This document shows, piece by piece, positions 30,085-41,500 of a stretch of DNA of 64,000 nucleotides. Where the stretch lies: assembly GCA_958510875.1 (NCBI GenBank), contig OY294070.1:46541576-46605575 (forward strand), read 5' to 3'. The notes below the pieces were generated by a model, which saw only the letters and a program-made list of their open reading frames with translations, had not been told where the DNA came from and did no database searches. Both the position numbers and the translations under genes were made by a program. The stretch is from Endomychus coccineus. Lineage: Eukaryota > Arthropoda > Insecta > Coleoptera > Endomychidae. How positions within the stretch are numbered: position 1 is the stretch's first letter; the number at the start of each line of letters is the position of its first letter.

Positions 30085-30500
30085 TTATAATAATAATGAT
30101 AGTAATAATAATATTGCATAAAAAGTTACATATTGTATTACATTAAGGCAGTGGCAATAAATAAGAGAAAATTTCCTCTAAGTACTAAGTACTTGTTGAG
30201 GATTAGAAGAATTTGAAACAAACAAATCAAAATTGTACAATGATAACTTGGTGTTTTTTTTTAGATATTCTTTCCCAAGGAGTTAAAAATGTTTCTAATA
30301 AGCAAAGGTTCTATACAATGGAAGAATTTCACAATATGTAAACGTCTGTATATATTTTGTTCTATATTCGAATTATATATGTTGTATTAATTATGCTATT
30401 CTTTGTATTTGTAGTTGTGTCTTAAATTAACTTTCATTATGATATATCTCTCTAATCATGACTTGCCCCATAATTTTGCAAATTTATCTTATCTTATCTC
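30085..30500 (-). mobile_element. LINE 3'-terminal fragment with ATT-rich tail in T8
   Basis: On the minus strand the fragment ends in a short (ATT)n-like tail (30085-30110), like the tails at 10756 and 35870. The other edge has GATAAGATAAGATAA. There is no ORF. It is probably the 3' UTR of the jockey/CR1-like family seen in T3 and T9. No duplication was identified. Confidence 0.4.
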
Positions 30501-30509
30501 CAATCTTTT

Positions 30510-31860
30510 CCTTCTAGATAACCTTCAGGGTTTCTGAACGAGAAGGTTGTGCAGATACTGCCTATTTCTTCTCCATGTAGCATCTGTTGTTCCAGACCTC
30601 TAATGCACTTTTTGTTCACTCCGTGATTTCTGAGTTTTTTTGCTTCGTCGTTCTGGAGCATTACAGTGTCGGTTATGGTTACATCCTCTTCGTCGACTAC
30701 GATGACATTCTGTTAAAAGTCCGTTTACCAGTGCTTCTGGATAATTGCTTCAAATTCGCAATAATCACATGTGCTTAGAAGTTCCTCTTCCAAATCTTTA
30801 ACTGTAGTCACGTCATGCTCTTCTCGATTGAGCCGCTCTCTGTGCATGTATTCCAGTTTCAAGAGCCTTGTACCTATTCTCCGCGTCTAAGAGATTTCTC
30901 TTCAACACATCGGTTTCCGGGCCTCCCTTCACTTCGTTGAGTGCCTGCATAAGCTTATCATTAACCAACTTCAGGAGGTCTTGTCTCCTTCTCAGTCGGT
31001 CAGTTCCGACTTTCGAGGATCCTGTGGGGTTATTTGCCGATTCTAAGGAAGCCACCCATCCAGTTAGCTTTGCCAACTCCTCTTCTAGGGCTTTATCCCT
31101 TCTAACTACCGCCTCCCCTGTTTTCAGTACTCTCATCTGAGATGCTGTTTCCCTGGTTTTTTCTTTCATGCAGGCTTTCGAGTGCAATTTATAGTTTCTC
31201 TTTTCCATCTGCCACCGACTTATCATTGCATGAAGAGGGTGATTGGAGGGCATTCGGTTACCTCCGATTCCAGCCTCGTGTGCTATCTTATTCCTAGTGT
31301 TTTTTCGCTTTTCTAGTCAACTGCCATTCATTGACCATACCTTTCATCTTGTCGTCCATAGCCACGATTTCCTGTTCCAGCTCCTTCATTCTGGGGTTTT
31401 GGTCTTCAATATGTGGTGAAGAACATGCTTCCCGTTTATGAGATCTACCCTTGGTCATTTTAGGATTTCCGTCAGTCGAAGAGTAATCTTTATCACCTAG
31501 AGAGACTTTCCGTTTTCAGTACCCATGTCACCAATCAGTCGATCGAAAAATTCATCTTCACTTCTGGTTCTTCCTCACTCAATGTTCGGAGTTTCTTGAA
31601 GGTTCATCACCGTTGTGGTATTGAGCTGGTCCACCCAGTTGAACTCCTTAGTGCTGATAGTATTTTCCGGAGTTGTGAATACTTCTTGAGAAACTTCTTC
31701 ACCGTTCTGCCTAAAGATATCTTGTCAGTTACGTTTTAACTTATCAGCGAGATCAGTAGACAATCTCCTCATCTTGCGTATGCACTGAGATCTATCGGGT
31801 GTCACTGTTTGCTCTAGCTCAGTATTTTCGCCAATCTTCTCCTTGTTTTCACCATTTTTT
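30510..31860 (-). pseudogene. T8 ORF1 remnant, N-terminal and central part
   Basis: Readable blocks on the minus strand: 31253-30813 (147 codons, Lys/Glu/Leu-rich with heptad-like spacing, coiled coil likely), a charged block 31480-31330, and 31600-31750 with EVFTTPENT. Several stops interrupt it. The zinc knuckles are absent because the foreign insert and deletion remove the C-terminus. The position just inside the 5' UTR supports ORF1 identity. Sequence similarity to other copies is low, so the call is cautious. Confidence 0.45.
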
Positions 31861-32150
31861 TTTGTTTAATGAATCCGTGATTGTTCCTACGCTTTGGGTC
31901 GAAAATATTGGTCAGACCCTGGTAGTGCGCACGTTCCAGGGAGAGAGCTATCATGTCCCACGGGAAGTAACTGGTTTCCGTGGTAAGGTAAGGCTAGCGA
32001 CTGGATCACCCCCAGCAATTCATTCCTTCGGCACCCCCAGACCTTGGGATTGGGAGATATTTTCAGAGGTTCACTACTGGCGGGCCATTCAGTTGAGGTA
32101 AGTCCCCCGTTTCCGAGTTCTCACAGAACGTTCCTCGGTCGCCCCTTACC
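31861..32150 (-). promoter_or_regulatory. 5' UTR of T8 (diverged)
   Basis: 31890-32110 aligns in outline with the type-A leader (TTGGGTCGAAAATATTGG, CAGTTGAGGTAAGTCCCCCGTTTCC) but has lost the outer hairpins. It ends near CCTTACTTCACCTAACC. No ribozyme-like pairing was found. Confidence 0.45.
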
Positions 32151-32259
32151 TGACCTTACTTCACCTAACCTAACCATCCCAACCCAACTATCCTAACCTA
32201 ACCTTATCAACCTAACCTAACCAACCTAGTCTAACCAACCTAACTTGACCAACATAATC
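32151..32259. repeat. Telomeric repeat array, about 110 bp
   Basis: CCTAACC and CCAACC units with moderate decay (CATCCCAACCCAACTATCC, CTAGTCTAACC). CCTAA on +, target of T9. Confidence 0.85.
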
Positions 32260-32469
32260 TTTTATTTTTTTTTCCAGACGGAGGGGAAATGTGTCGCTCT
32301 GCGAAGAGATAAGGCGGTAACAAACTTGTACGTTCTTAGCATCACCCCATCCCGCACTCACTTATATCTGCGCTACCCTGTCTTCACTTCTATTTTGCAC
32401 CTCTCTGTCTTCAATTTCCTTTTGCTCCATTGTTTGAACCATGTATGAGTATATATCATCCTAGTATTC

Positions 32470-33800
32470 TTGTGACGAAATCATGAAGGTTATGAATTTC
32501 TATACGGGTGGCAGTTGGCCGAGGCTCTCAGGGTTTCTCTGCTACTATTCCAACGTGCGCATGTGTAGATCATATGCTCCGGGTCATCGTTTACTAGGCA
32601 CGTGGAACATGTGTGATTCGCCTATCCTCTTGGTGTACGTGCCAAAGGAGTCACGTCCACTCATAAACTTGATGAAGTAATAATTAGTTTTCCTAAATCT
32701 GCACTTTATCCAGTTTTCGATGTTTCCGATCAACCTGCGCGTTCATATCGCTTTCCTTTCCAGGGAGCTATATCTAGTTTGCCAAGTTCTGGTTAATCTT
32801 TTTCTCTTCATCCTTTTGACACCGGCAGTGTGTGAGTTCTGGACTTTCTAGAGGAACGTGACTTCTTTGATCTTCAAGTATATCGGCGGAGTTCCCGAAA
32901 TCACCTGCACCGTCTCAATTGACAGCGTTCTGTATGCAAAGGCTATGCGTAGCAGATCTCTCCTTTGCTCAGCTATCAGCATGTTCCTAAATTTGTTAAT
33001 TTTGGTGACTTGGTCTCATATTGGAGCTGCATATAAAATGGTTCTATGAGCCACAGCGTTAAGTATCAATCTCCGCTTCCATTGCGGTCCTCCGATGTTG
33101 GGCATGAGTCTAAGAAGTGCCTCGGTCGTATTCTGCATCTTTTCAATGGCCTGGATGACGTGCTGACCGAAGGTCATCCTTTCATCCAGTAATACCTGAG
33201 TATTTGATGCTCCGTACTGACTTCATGTTCACACCCGTTAAGATGAACTGTATCTCCTTTCTGTTACGGGGTCCCTTCAGTATGAATATTTCTGAATGGC
33301 TATTTTCAAGCGATCGGCAGTCATTCAGTTTTCTACCAATCTGAATGAGCAGGTGACGGCCTCTTGGATTCCCACTTCAGTGTCCGCTGTGACTACCAGC
33401 GCCTCTTGAGTCCGTTATAGGGGATCCTCATAGCGGCGTCTTAGAATTGATACCTCCTGTTATCACTACCGGTAGTGGAGCATCGCGTGCATTCTCAAAC
33501 AGCCATCCCGCCTACCTCTCGAATTTCTCTCTGGAGATATTGGGGGACCAATACACACCGAACAAAACAAATTTTGAAAACTCCAAACGCAAGAACCCGT
33601 CGCCCTTCTCTCACGCCTCCAACTTCACATTTTTTTTTTGGGAAGTAGACTGCCACGTCTCTCCCCTTATCTGAGATCCAATCGGCCCGTTCGGCTCCGA
33701 GACTAGCATGTTATCCACGCAATTTCTTATCGCCAGGGCTAAATCGTGGGCCGTTCTTGCCCTACCCAATTTAGTTTGCTGGATGTATAGTCTCATCATG
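32470..33800 (-). pseudogene. T9 ORF2 relic
   Basis: No long frame survives, but short ones align with ORF2. 33799-33611 gives the endonuclease start (LYIQQTKLGRARTAHDLALA, VSEPNGPIG). Around 33060-32860 the thumb can be seen in several frames, and 32640-32500 keeps the C-terminal Cys/His area. About 33200-33440 the reading passes from palm to endonuclease, so the centre is deleted. A LINE ORF2 beyond repair. Confidence 0.6.
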
Positions 33801-34017
33801 ATTTCTTATCCGGAATATAAAGACATTACTCAGACCAGTTATTATCAGACTGACGAACACTTTGTTACTGAGATAAACGGATACCATTATATATAACAAC
33901 ACAGACACACTATATTTATATAAAACATGAAGGACTAGTATACGACATTTGAACAGCTAGCTGCATCACAATATTATCACTTGCGAGTCCCAGTATGGGT
34001 TTATCTGAGACGTTTTA

Positions 34018-35860
34018 TCAATTATAGCGCCCACGTAGCATTGTGCCATGCGAATGTCCATCTTCCTTATTTAGTGGGCAGTGCCTCTCTTCTGAGCAGC
34101 TCCTAGATTGGTGTCCAGCTTTCCCACAGCTGTGGCACCTATCCTTCCTGTCTGGACCTGTACACCTCTCTGATCTGTGGTCATGCTCCCAACACCAGAA
34201 GCAGCTCTCCACATGAACGCACTTTTCTGGCCCACATCTGACAAGGCCCACCTGAATAAATTGGTGAGATAACAGTTCATTGTCATGTTCCCTGCTCATG
34301 GTCACGGTAATTGTTTCGGTGTTCCTTGCTGATGGTCTGATAGGGCTCAGTCTGTACCCTAACCTATCTATAGGGATGATCTCACTGATTGCAGCATGCA
34401 TTTCCTCCTCTGTTACAGTGAAGTCCAAGTCGCGCAGATGAGTCACCACTACCACCTTCTTCAACATTCCAGGTTCTTCTGTTCTTGGGATCACTAGCTT
34501 TCAGTGCATTCCCTACTTTTTCCGCTACTTCGTCATCCTTGTCCGTGGTTATAACCAACTTACCGTCTCTCGAACTGCGAATGGTTCTTATCTCAGCTTT
34601 GACTCCGGCGATAATGAGGGCTGTTTTTACCTCCTGTATAGTGTCCTGGTAGTTGGACCTTTTTTTCGACCATGAAGGAATAGCTGTTCTTCATTTTCCG
34701 GCCTCCTGCTCCTTGCCGATTTCCTTTCAAGCTGTTCGACTATATTCTATACTTGGTGTGCAATCCATGGTTCAGGCTCTCGATCATTTCCCGCAGGGAG
34801 GGATGAGTCTCCAGTCCTGGGGGTTCGTTGATTACAACCATTTGTTCATCTGTGTGCTCCTCCTTGATACTCATGAGTACGTCACTTAGATGTGAGATCT
34901 TTCCACTGGCCTGCTATTCTAATGCGACTAGTTCTTACTAGCACTCCTATGTCCTCGTCGTCCATTTCGTTTATTTCAGGGTGTTCCGCTCCATATGGTC
35001 CCTGCAGGAGATTCAATTGCTGGCTCACTTATGGCCCACAAAGCCAGACTTTGCACGCGGACCCAACGGGGTCCGTTGCAGGGCTGCCCTCTACTTCCTC
35101 CGTGTTCTCGTACACATCATCATCGCAGTCTCTCGCTATCTGCTCGTTTCGTTCTTCCATGTTACTGCAGAGGGTCATTTGGGTAAACGCGCCATCCCGG
35201 GTAGTTTGCGTGGCTGTGGACTCCTTGCCTGCATTTTGCTGGCTTTTATCGTTTAGCCAGGTTTGGTTTACTGACCTGACTGGCACTTGCAGATAAGCTA
35301 TCAGGATAACATTCGTGTTCCTCTCGATATCCCTTTCCAGCTTCCCGGCGATCCTCACTACCTCTTGGATCGCCTTCATAAACTCTCCTGGTACCTTGCT
35401 GCTTTCGTCAGTATTCTCCTTTAACTCTACTTGCTCCTCTTTGTTGGTCTGCTCGCCCTCTATTCCCTGTTTCTGTTTCTTCCTCTTGCTTTTCGCCTCC
35501 GATGAGTTGTCAGGGCTCTCTGCAAGATTTCTTTTTTCCTTCCTGGTCCCCTGCACTGTGCCGGAGCAGGAGTTGGATCTTATTAATTCGTCGAACATAT
35601 CATCTCCGTCTGATGAGAGCTGTGTTTAGCGTGTAGACTCCGCTGATGCCTCCCACACCCCATGAGTCCTTTTAGTCACCTCCTTCCTGTCTGTCGGCGG
35701 TGTTCTAGCTGTTGAAGATCTCTTCAATGCCTGTATCGCATCCTCCGAGTCTCCTAGCTTATTACTTTTAGCTTCCATTGCAAATGCTTCCCCTCTCCTA
35801 TCTCTCATTTCCTTGTCCGTAGTCTGTTCTGTCTTCTCTGCTTGTATCCTTCTTGTCTGT
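34018..35860 (-). pseudogene. T9 ORF1
   Basis: 34494-34018 encodes HLRDLDFTVTEEEMHAAIS and knuckles CFWCWEHDHRSERC, CHSCGKAGHQSRSC and a third with its first Cys kept (CPLNKEDGHSHG). 35598-35029 is the middle (GEFMKAIQEVVRIAGKLER, coiled-coil-like), and 35808-35626 is the N-terminal part with STARTPPTDRKEV. Stops and shifts lie at 34500, 35030 and 35610. The spacer below (33801-34017) has ATCACA and ATTATCAC. Confidence 0.7.
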
Positions 35861-36044
35861 TTGATTTATCATTATTATTAAATATCGGTAATGAGCCGGG
35901 GTAGAATACCTATTTTAGGCTCAATTAATTACTTAGAATACAGTGTCTAAAGTTGTGAAGTAATACATATAGGAACAATTATTCGTAAGTTAATCGGATC
36001 ACCATAAAGATTAACAATTATTTTTTGTATAACAGAACAAGTCA

Positions 36045-38535
36045 CTAGCCACTGTAGGGGAAAACACAAGCTTTACGTTGATATTTTTCGTAACGGCTTT
36101 TGAAAGTGTTAACTGACTTAGCACACACAACATCACAAGGGAGATTATCCCACTCAGAAATAATTCTGTTAGCAAGGAAGCCCTGGCGTGACTTCGATTT
36201 GAAGTGTTCCTTCTTAAGCTTCCAATCGTGATCTCTCAAACGTTGATCCTGGTCAAGACTGAATAGGTGATTCAAATTTCACTCTGATAAACCATTTAAA
36301 ATACGGTAGGTCACGATCAGATCTCGTCGAAGTCGACGTTCCATAAATGTTGTTGCGTTCAAAATGCTAAGCCTTTCTCCGTAACACAGTCTGTGGAGGC
36401 CAAATGGCATAGCATAGCGTTGTACAGACTCCAAAGTCTTCGCATCACGTGACCAGTCAATACTCCAAACCGGACCAGTGAACTCAATAATGGGGCGTGT
36501 ATATGTGGTATTAAGGTTACAGAAGTGATGAGAGGAAATTATGTGAAATGCCTTAGAAAGTGAGTTAACAGAAGTTTTTGCTTCTTTCGTTACTTTGTTC
36601 ATTTGCTAGGTCCATCTGCCGAAATGGTCAGTCCAAGATCCTCGTGCTCGATCACCGTCTTTAATTGAATATCATTCAACTTGTGAATGCTGTGAGGGTT
36701 ATGCATTCGAATATTGAGAGGAATCATCTGCATAAAAGAGATCATTGACTGAACATAGTTACGAATATCAGAAACACATAAAATGAACAAAAGAGGCCCC
36801 AGTACCGACCCCTATTGCACACCACTATAAGTATCATATTCGGGAGAGTATGTGTCGCCAATACGCACGGCAAATTCTCTATGAGTCAGATAGGACGAAA
36901 TCCATGCTAGTAAATTTATGACGTGCACCTTGTGACTTTTCGGTAAGCAGTTACTGCGGTTAACTTCAATTCCTCGGGCGTCAGATTTTTCTAAAGGTTT
37001 ACTCCTTTTTGAGGACTTCTGCTAGGGTCCTCACCACAAGGCTTGTCACTATGATATCTATAGATAGCCTTGTCCCTAGGGTAGCTACAGTGAAGTGAAA
37101 CCAGGGCCCATTGTAGGCTTTAATTACAATTGATACTTGGTTGAATCTTAGCTCGTTAAAAGATGGAGCAGGAATAACTTAATAAAACGGGGAACTCCAA
37201 ACATTAAATATATAATAACAATAAATACACTTCCAGAATAATTAATGGAATGCAATTGAACGGTATATTACACAAAAATCTACCCAGGTGGAAAATGTGA
37301 GGAAGCTCAAGCGGTATATGAAAACTGTTACACTATGTCTATTTTTACGAAATGTTCGGTATTTAATTTCAATTCAACGGTACGGAATCGGTTGATGAAT
37401 GATTCATATTTATCAATTCACGGAAAACACAAATCAAACAGGTCCTAGAGTAATAAGCGGTGTACGGTAATCATTCAGATAGCATTATTACTTGAAAATG
37501 TTGCTGAAACGCACTACGATATATCAAACGGTTAAAATTCGGTCGGATCGGAATATATATCGTAATGCCCGAAAATAAAATATTAAGCTATCATTCACCT
37601 TATGTAAAATTCACTAACGCGGAACACTTCATACAATTCGAATTTCAAATCTGACTTCACTCTGATTTTGATTAATAATCACACTTTAACGGTACTGATT
37701 GATAATTAATTGATAAAAGATGATAGAGATCCCGATCTTTTGTCTGTCACTGCTTTCATATGTATTTCGAGGTTCTGGTCAAGTCCGTACCACCAATTCC
37801 TTATTTTGTGCCGAGGCTTTTTTTATTTATGTCCCGAACAATGCTTGAAAGTGACGCTACTTTTCAGATCTAAAATTAGCGCTCATATCTCGGTAGTTCC
37901 TCTTGACACAGTAAACAAATGTTATCAGAGTTTTTTTGGTTGTTCGCCTTTTTATACATAAGGCTGTCCAAACTTTGATGCGTTAACTTACCAGATCCCC
38001 GTTTTTTGCAACATAACTTAATCGGAATGAATGCAATTTTCTAAACGGGCATGAATTAGATTCATTCATTTGGACAATTACACTCATTCAAAATTACGGA
38101 GATTTAGGAAAGTGACTATCACGGAATATACATTCGGAGCTCACGCATATCTGTTGGAATAATAAACTATTTAACAGGAATTTACGTGTAATATTCTTAT
38201 TTACTGCCTGATCTAAGATGAATGATATTTCATAATTTAAGCTTTGTTACAAATTGCTCCTAATACCGGGATGTTCTAGTTTGTAAAGTGAAAGTTTTAT
38301 AGGAACACGGTCAAAAGCTCTAGAAAAGTACAAGTAAGCTATGTCAACTGGCTTGTTTTTATCTTATGACAAGCTCCAGTTATTGACACAGTCGAGCAGG
38401 TTTGTGAGTACGAAGCGACCTGGTACAAATCCGTGTTGTTCAGAAGGAATTAACCCATTATTTAGAGAGAATTCCATCACTTTTTCAGAGATGATTGCTT
38501 CCATGACTTTAGCAACTATTGGAGTTGTGATCCAT
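36045..38535 (-). pseudogene. Jockey-like reverse transcriptase split by a 1.3-kb insert
   Basis: Upper block 38535-38250: TPIVAKVMEAIISEKVMEF, SEQHGFVPGRFVLTNL, AYLYFSRAFDRVPIKL, then YKLEHPGIRSNL. Lower block from 36945: NLLAWISSYLTHREFAVRI, a GSVLGPLLFILCVSDI segment with a stop where the Gly after PQ should be, and 36602-36045 the thumb (TRPIIEFTGPVWSID, LSILNATTFMERRLRRDL) and C-terminus (RIISEWDNLPCDVV, SVNTFKSRYEKY). The YADD box is not clear. Inactive. Confidence 0.7.
36946..38244. other. Unidentified 1.3-kb insert within the jockey-like LINE
   Basis: It lies between two halves of a reverse transcriptase that fit together around NL/LAWISS. Both edges show AATTT (GCAATTT on one side and ATAAATTT on the other, minus strand), so a 5-bp target duplication is possible. 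There is no ORF of note, no terminal inverted repeat and no A-tail that I can see. Internal landmarks are ATAGATAGCC near 37065 and an AT-rich right half. I cannot assign it. Confidence 0.5.
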
Positions 38536-38695
38536 GTTATTCCCACGTATTGAGACGAAGCAGTGTCACCCCCAGCAGTACGCACGTACCAGGGGGAAGG
38601 CTATATACTGCGGAGGTCGCCCGTTTACAGCACTTTGCCTTAGATTTAGTCATTCCTTGGGTTCTCACCGCTCGCCCTAACCAACATAACCTAAA
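38536..38695 (-). promoter_or_regulatory. 5' UTR of T9 (internally deleted)
   Basis: AAGGCTATATACTGCGGAGG and TCGCCCGTTTACAGCACTTT show the inner leader joined by a deletion of about 200 bp to the segment just inside the ribozyme region. The outer ribozyme is missing, and telomeric-like CCTAACCAACATAACC follows at about 38675-38717. Confidence 0.6.
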
Positions 38696-38717
38696 CAGCC
38701 CAACTAACCTGACCAAC

Positions 38718-40980
38718 TTTTTCAACTGCATCCAGATACCTCGGTCCCGAACGGGCGAGGGTATGTCGGGTTGGCTAGATGGTCTGCCTACCGACTAAAA
38801 ACCCCGGTTAGGCGTGCACGCCTATGTTTCCGGTGGCAAAGGGATTGTTTGGTTATTAACTGCGATGAAATATAAAGTACTCACCCTCTGAGCTCTCTGT
38901 CTTCTCTCTCCTTTTTCTCCATAGCTTCGTGTATGTATTCGTATATCACTCCCTAGTTTTCTTGGTTTTCAACCATGGTGGGTATTATCTCTTCTATTAA
39001 TGGTATCCCAATTGATTTCTGAGCTTTTTCTGCTCTTCTCTCCATCTCTTGCATCCCAAGAAGACGTGCTCCGGGCTGTCTTGTACTCCACATTCGGTGC
39101 ATTTGTCATCCTCCGTTCTCCCAATTCTGTGAGTGTATGTGCTGAAAGAACCGTGTCCAGTCAGGAATTGGGTCACAAAGTAATCAGTTCTCCTGTGCTT
39201 ACAGTTCATCCAGGCTATGATGTCTGCTATTAGTCTCCTGGACCATTCAGCTTTTCCCTCTTCCTTCTCCCATCTTTCCTGCCATTTCTTACATGTGCGT
39301 TTCCTTGCCTGGCGTCTATTCGCCTGTAGTCTCCCTCCGACTGTGAAGAGGTAGCATACCTCTGCTATCATAATGGTTCAATTTTTTCTATTAGTCGTTT
39401 TGTCCAATTCGCCTTTCCTGTTTGCTTGTCTCACGTTTCCTTGCCACTTTTTAGTTGTCCGCTTCCTAGCCTGTCTCCTGTTTCCTGCCAGCTTACTTCC
39501 TACCGTGTACAGGAAGCATGCTTCTCCTATCGTAAGATCTATCGGGGGGGTGCCGGATATCACTTGAACCGCCTCGGCCGATACCGTGCGGTATGCTGCC
39601 GCAATTCTTAAAAGTGCCTTTCTTTGTACAGATATCAGTTGATTTTTTTGTTTCTCTTGTTTGAGGACATCTCTCCAGACCGGAGCGGCATACATAATTG
39701 TACTATGTATTACTGTACATATCACACGTCGTCTATAGAAACTTGGCCCTCTTACATTTGGCATTAACTTCCTTAGGGCTTCATATTTTCCGTTTGCCTT
39801 CTCGATGGTATGGGTCACATGAGTAGAGAAACTTATATTCTTTTTGAAGATTACTCCTGAGTATTTTATTTGCTTTACTGGTTTAACTACGGTGTTCATT
39901 ATATTTAGGGTTATATTATCGGCGTTCCTCGATCCTTTGATGACTAGTAATTCTATCATTTCGATAGCTACTTTTAAGCTTTTTTCTTTCATCCATTTTA
40001 CTACCATGTCTATAGTTGCCATCAACTTTTTAATCATAGTAGGCTTGTCTCTTGCCGCGACGAGGATAGCCAAGTCATCTGCATAGGCCTTCGGTGATAC
40101 ACCTTCCATATATGGTAGTTTCAGGACGCCATCATACAATATATTCCACAGGGTGGGTCCAAGGACCGATCCCTGTGGAACTCTCATAGTTCATTTCTGT
40201 TTAATCGTTCCCATTTCTATATAACGGTCTCTGAGGTATTCTTTCACTCATTTTATCAAGTATATACTTATTTCCATTCCCTTCATTTGGCTTATTATAT
40301 GATCCCATCTTGCCGTATTAGAAGCATTTTTCATATCTATGGTTATCATAACTACCCAAGGTTCCGTAGATGCCTTTATCATACTTGTCATCGATAGTAT
40401 AGCCGTCGTCGTTGACTTTCTTGATCTAAATCCATGTTGATGTTCCGATAGGCATTTTTTTGCTCTGGCTCTCCCATTATCCTGTTAGTTATCAGGCGTT
40501 CATATAGCTTTCCGATAACGCTCAATAAGCATATAGGTCTGAAGCTTGAGGAGATGTTTAGGTTCTTCCCCTCCTTAGGTATCAATACCACTCTTGCCCT
40601 CTTCCAGGCTTAGGGGAAACTCTGCTTACTCTGTATTTCATTATACATAGCGAGCACGTTTTCTGGTACTGTTTTAACTACCGTCTTGACTGCTTCAGTG
40701 GTTATGTGGTCAGGCCCAGGAGCCATACCACTCTTCATAGCTTTAACAGCAGTTTCCAATTCTTTTATAGTGAATGGCGTATAATCTATATTGTTGTCCT
40801 CTATCCTTTCCCAGGATCCCCCTGAAGAAGGAAAGAGGTCCTGCAAATTAGTTCTGCATCTCCGAGCTGTCAAAGAGGAAGGTATTCCGTTGTCCTTTAA
40901 GTTCCTCGTGACTATTTTATAGCCTTCGCCCCATATGTCAGCCTCAACCTCACCGAGTAATTTTTCCCATCGTCTTTCGA
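38718..40980 (-). mobile_element. T10: 5'-truncated telomeric LINE with partial duplication
   Basis: A-tail 38718-38722, 3' UTR to about 38890, ORF2 from C-terminus up to the linker (40980), where it ends directly in telomeric repeat. This is the expected form of a 5'-truncated insertion. A segment of the C-terminal domain occurs twice in non-identical form (near 39480 and 39330). Confidence 0.8.
38890..40980 (-). pseudogene. T10 ORF2, linker to C-terminus
   Basis: Linker/fingers: 40980-40610 (DIWGEGYKIVTRNLKDNGIP, MAPGPDHITTEAV) and 40591-40388 (FRPICLLSVIGKLYERL). Palm and thumb 40187-39378: VPQGSVLGPTLWNILYDG, PKAYADDLAILVAA, STIMYAAPVWRDVL, RTVSAEAVQVISGTPPIDL, then ACFLYTVGSKLAGNRRQARK. 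After a short out-of-frame stretch and stop, 39371-38997 restarts with VCYLFTVGGRLQANRRQARK and goes on to TQFLTGHGSFSTYT and CTECGVQDSPEHVFLGC. YADD is intact. Frameshifts at 40190-40388 and the duplication kill it. Confidence 0.8.
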
Positions 40981-41325
40981 CTAACCTAAGCTAACCTAAC
41001 CAACCTAACCTAACAAACCTAACCAACCTAACCTAACCAACCTAACCTAACCTAACCAACCTAACCTAACCAACCTAACCTAACCAACCTAACCTGACCA
41101 ACCTAACCTAGCCAACCTAACCTAACCAACCTAACCTAACCAACCTAACCAACCTAACCAACCTAACCTAACCAACCTAACCTAACCAACCTAACCTAAC
41201 CAACCTAACCTAACCAACCTAACCTAACCAACCTAACCTAACCAACCTAACCAACCTAACCAACCTAACCTAACCAACCTAACCTAACCAACCTAACCTA
41301 ACCAACCTAACCTAACCAACCTAAC
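40981..41325. repeat. Telomeric repeat array, 345 bp, 14-bp compound unit
   Basis: Mostly (CCTAACCTAACCAA)n, that is TTAGGTTAGGTTGG on the other strand, with some 9-bp CCTAACCAA units and very few point changes. It is the longest and least decayed array in the window. It flanks the truncated end of T10 and the A-tail of T11. Confidence 0.95.
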
Positions 41326-41500
41326 TTCTTTTTTACCCTGAGGGAGGGGGAAGCTCTCCGAGACTCTCCTGACCGCTGGGCGGTGCAATGCTGTCAGGCG
41401 TTTGTGTGGGGCTCTCACCCACTAAACCCCCACCTCACGATTTCTGTAGAGAGACGCTGGAAAAGATTTTATCTATACTCCAGCGTCTCTCCATTATCCT

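Larger units (their letters stand above)
28809..32150 (-). mobile_element. T8: FADD-lineage telomeric LINE with foreign insert
   Basis: A-tail 28809-28813, a 3' UTR (28814-29025) starting CTGTTGAAAGGAAATGC as in N1, N2 and T13, the second half of ORF2 (29026-30084), a foreign LINE fragment with ATT-rich tail (30085-30500), an ORF1 remnant (30510-31860) and a diverged 5' UTR to about 32150. The endonuclease and the first half of RT are missing. Confidence 0.7.
35866..38535 (-). mobile_element. Jockey/CR1-like LINE fragment in T9, itself interrupted
   Basis: The minus-strand 3' end carries an AATAATAATG tail (about 35868). Reverse transcriptase sequence runs 36045-36945 and resumes 38245-38535. 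It is truncated at its 5' end inside the fingers at 38535, where the T9 leader begins. The gap 36946-38244 is a separate unidentified insert. Confidence 0.65.
32260..38695 (-). mobile_element. T9: telomeric LINE, heavily decayed, with a jockey-like LINE inside
   Basis: A-tail 32260-32273; 3' UTR to about 32470; ORF2 traces 32470-33800; spacer 33801-34017; ORF1 34018-35860; jockey-like insertion 35866-38535; truncated type-A 5' UTR 38536-38695. ORF2 is the most decayed in the window. Confidence 0.7.

Noticed and set aside
30813..31253. Possible host gene with coiled coil
   Set aside because: It lies just inside a telomeric-LINE 5' UTR on the same strand, is flanked by stops and lacks splice signals. 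A decayed ORF1 explains it better.
40981..41325. Regular short repeats resembling a CRISPR array
   Set aside because: The units are contiguous 9- and 14-bp telomeric repeats with no unique spacers, in a eukaryotic retrotransposon context.
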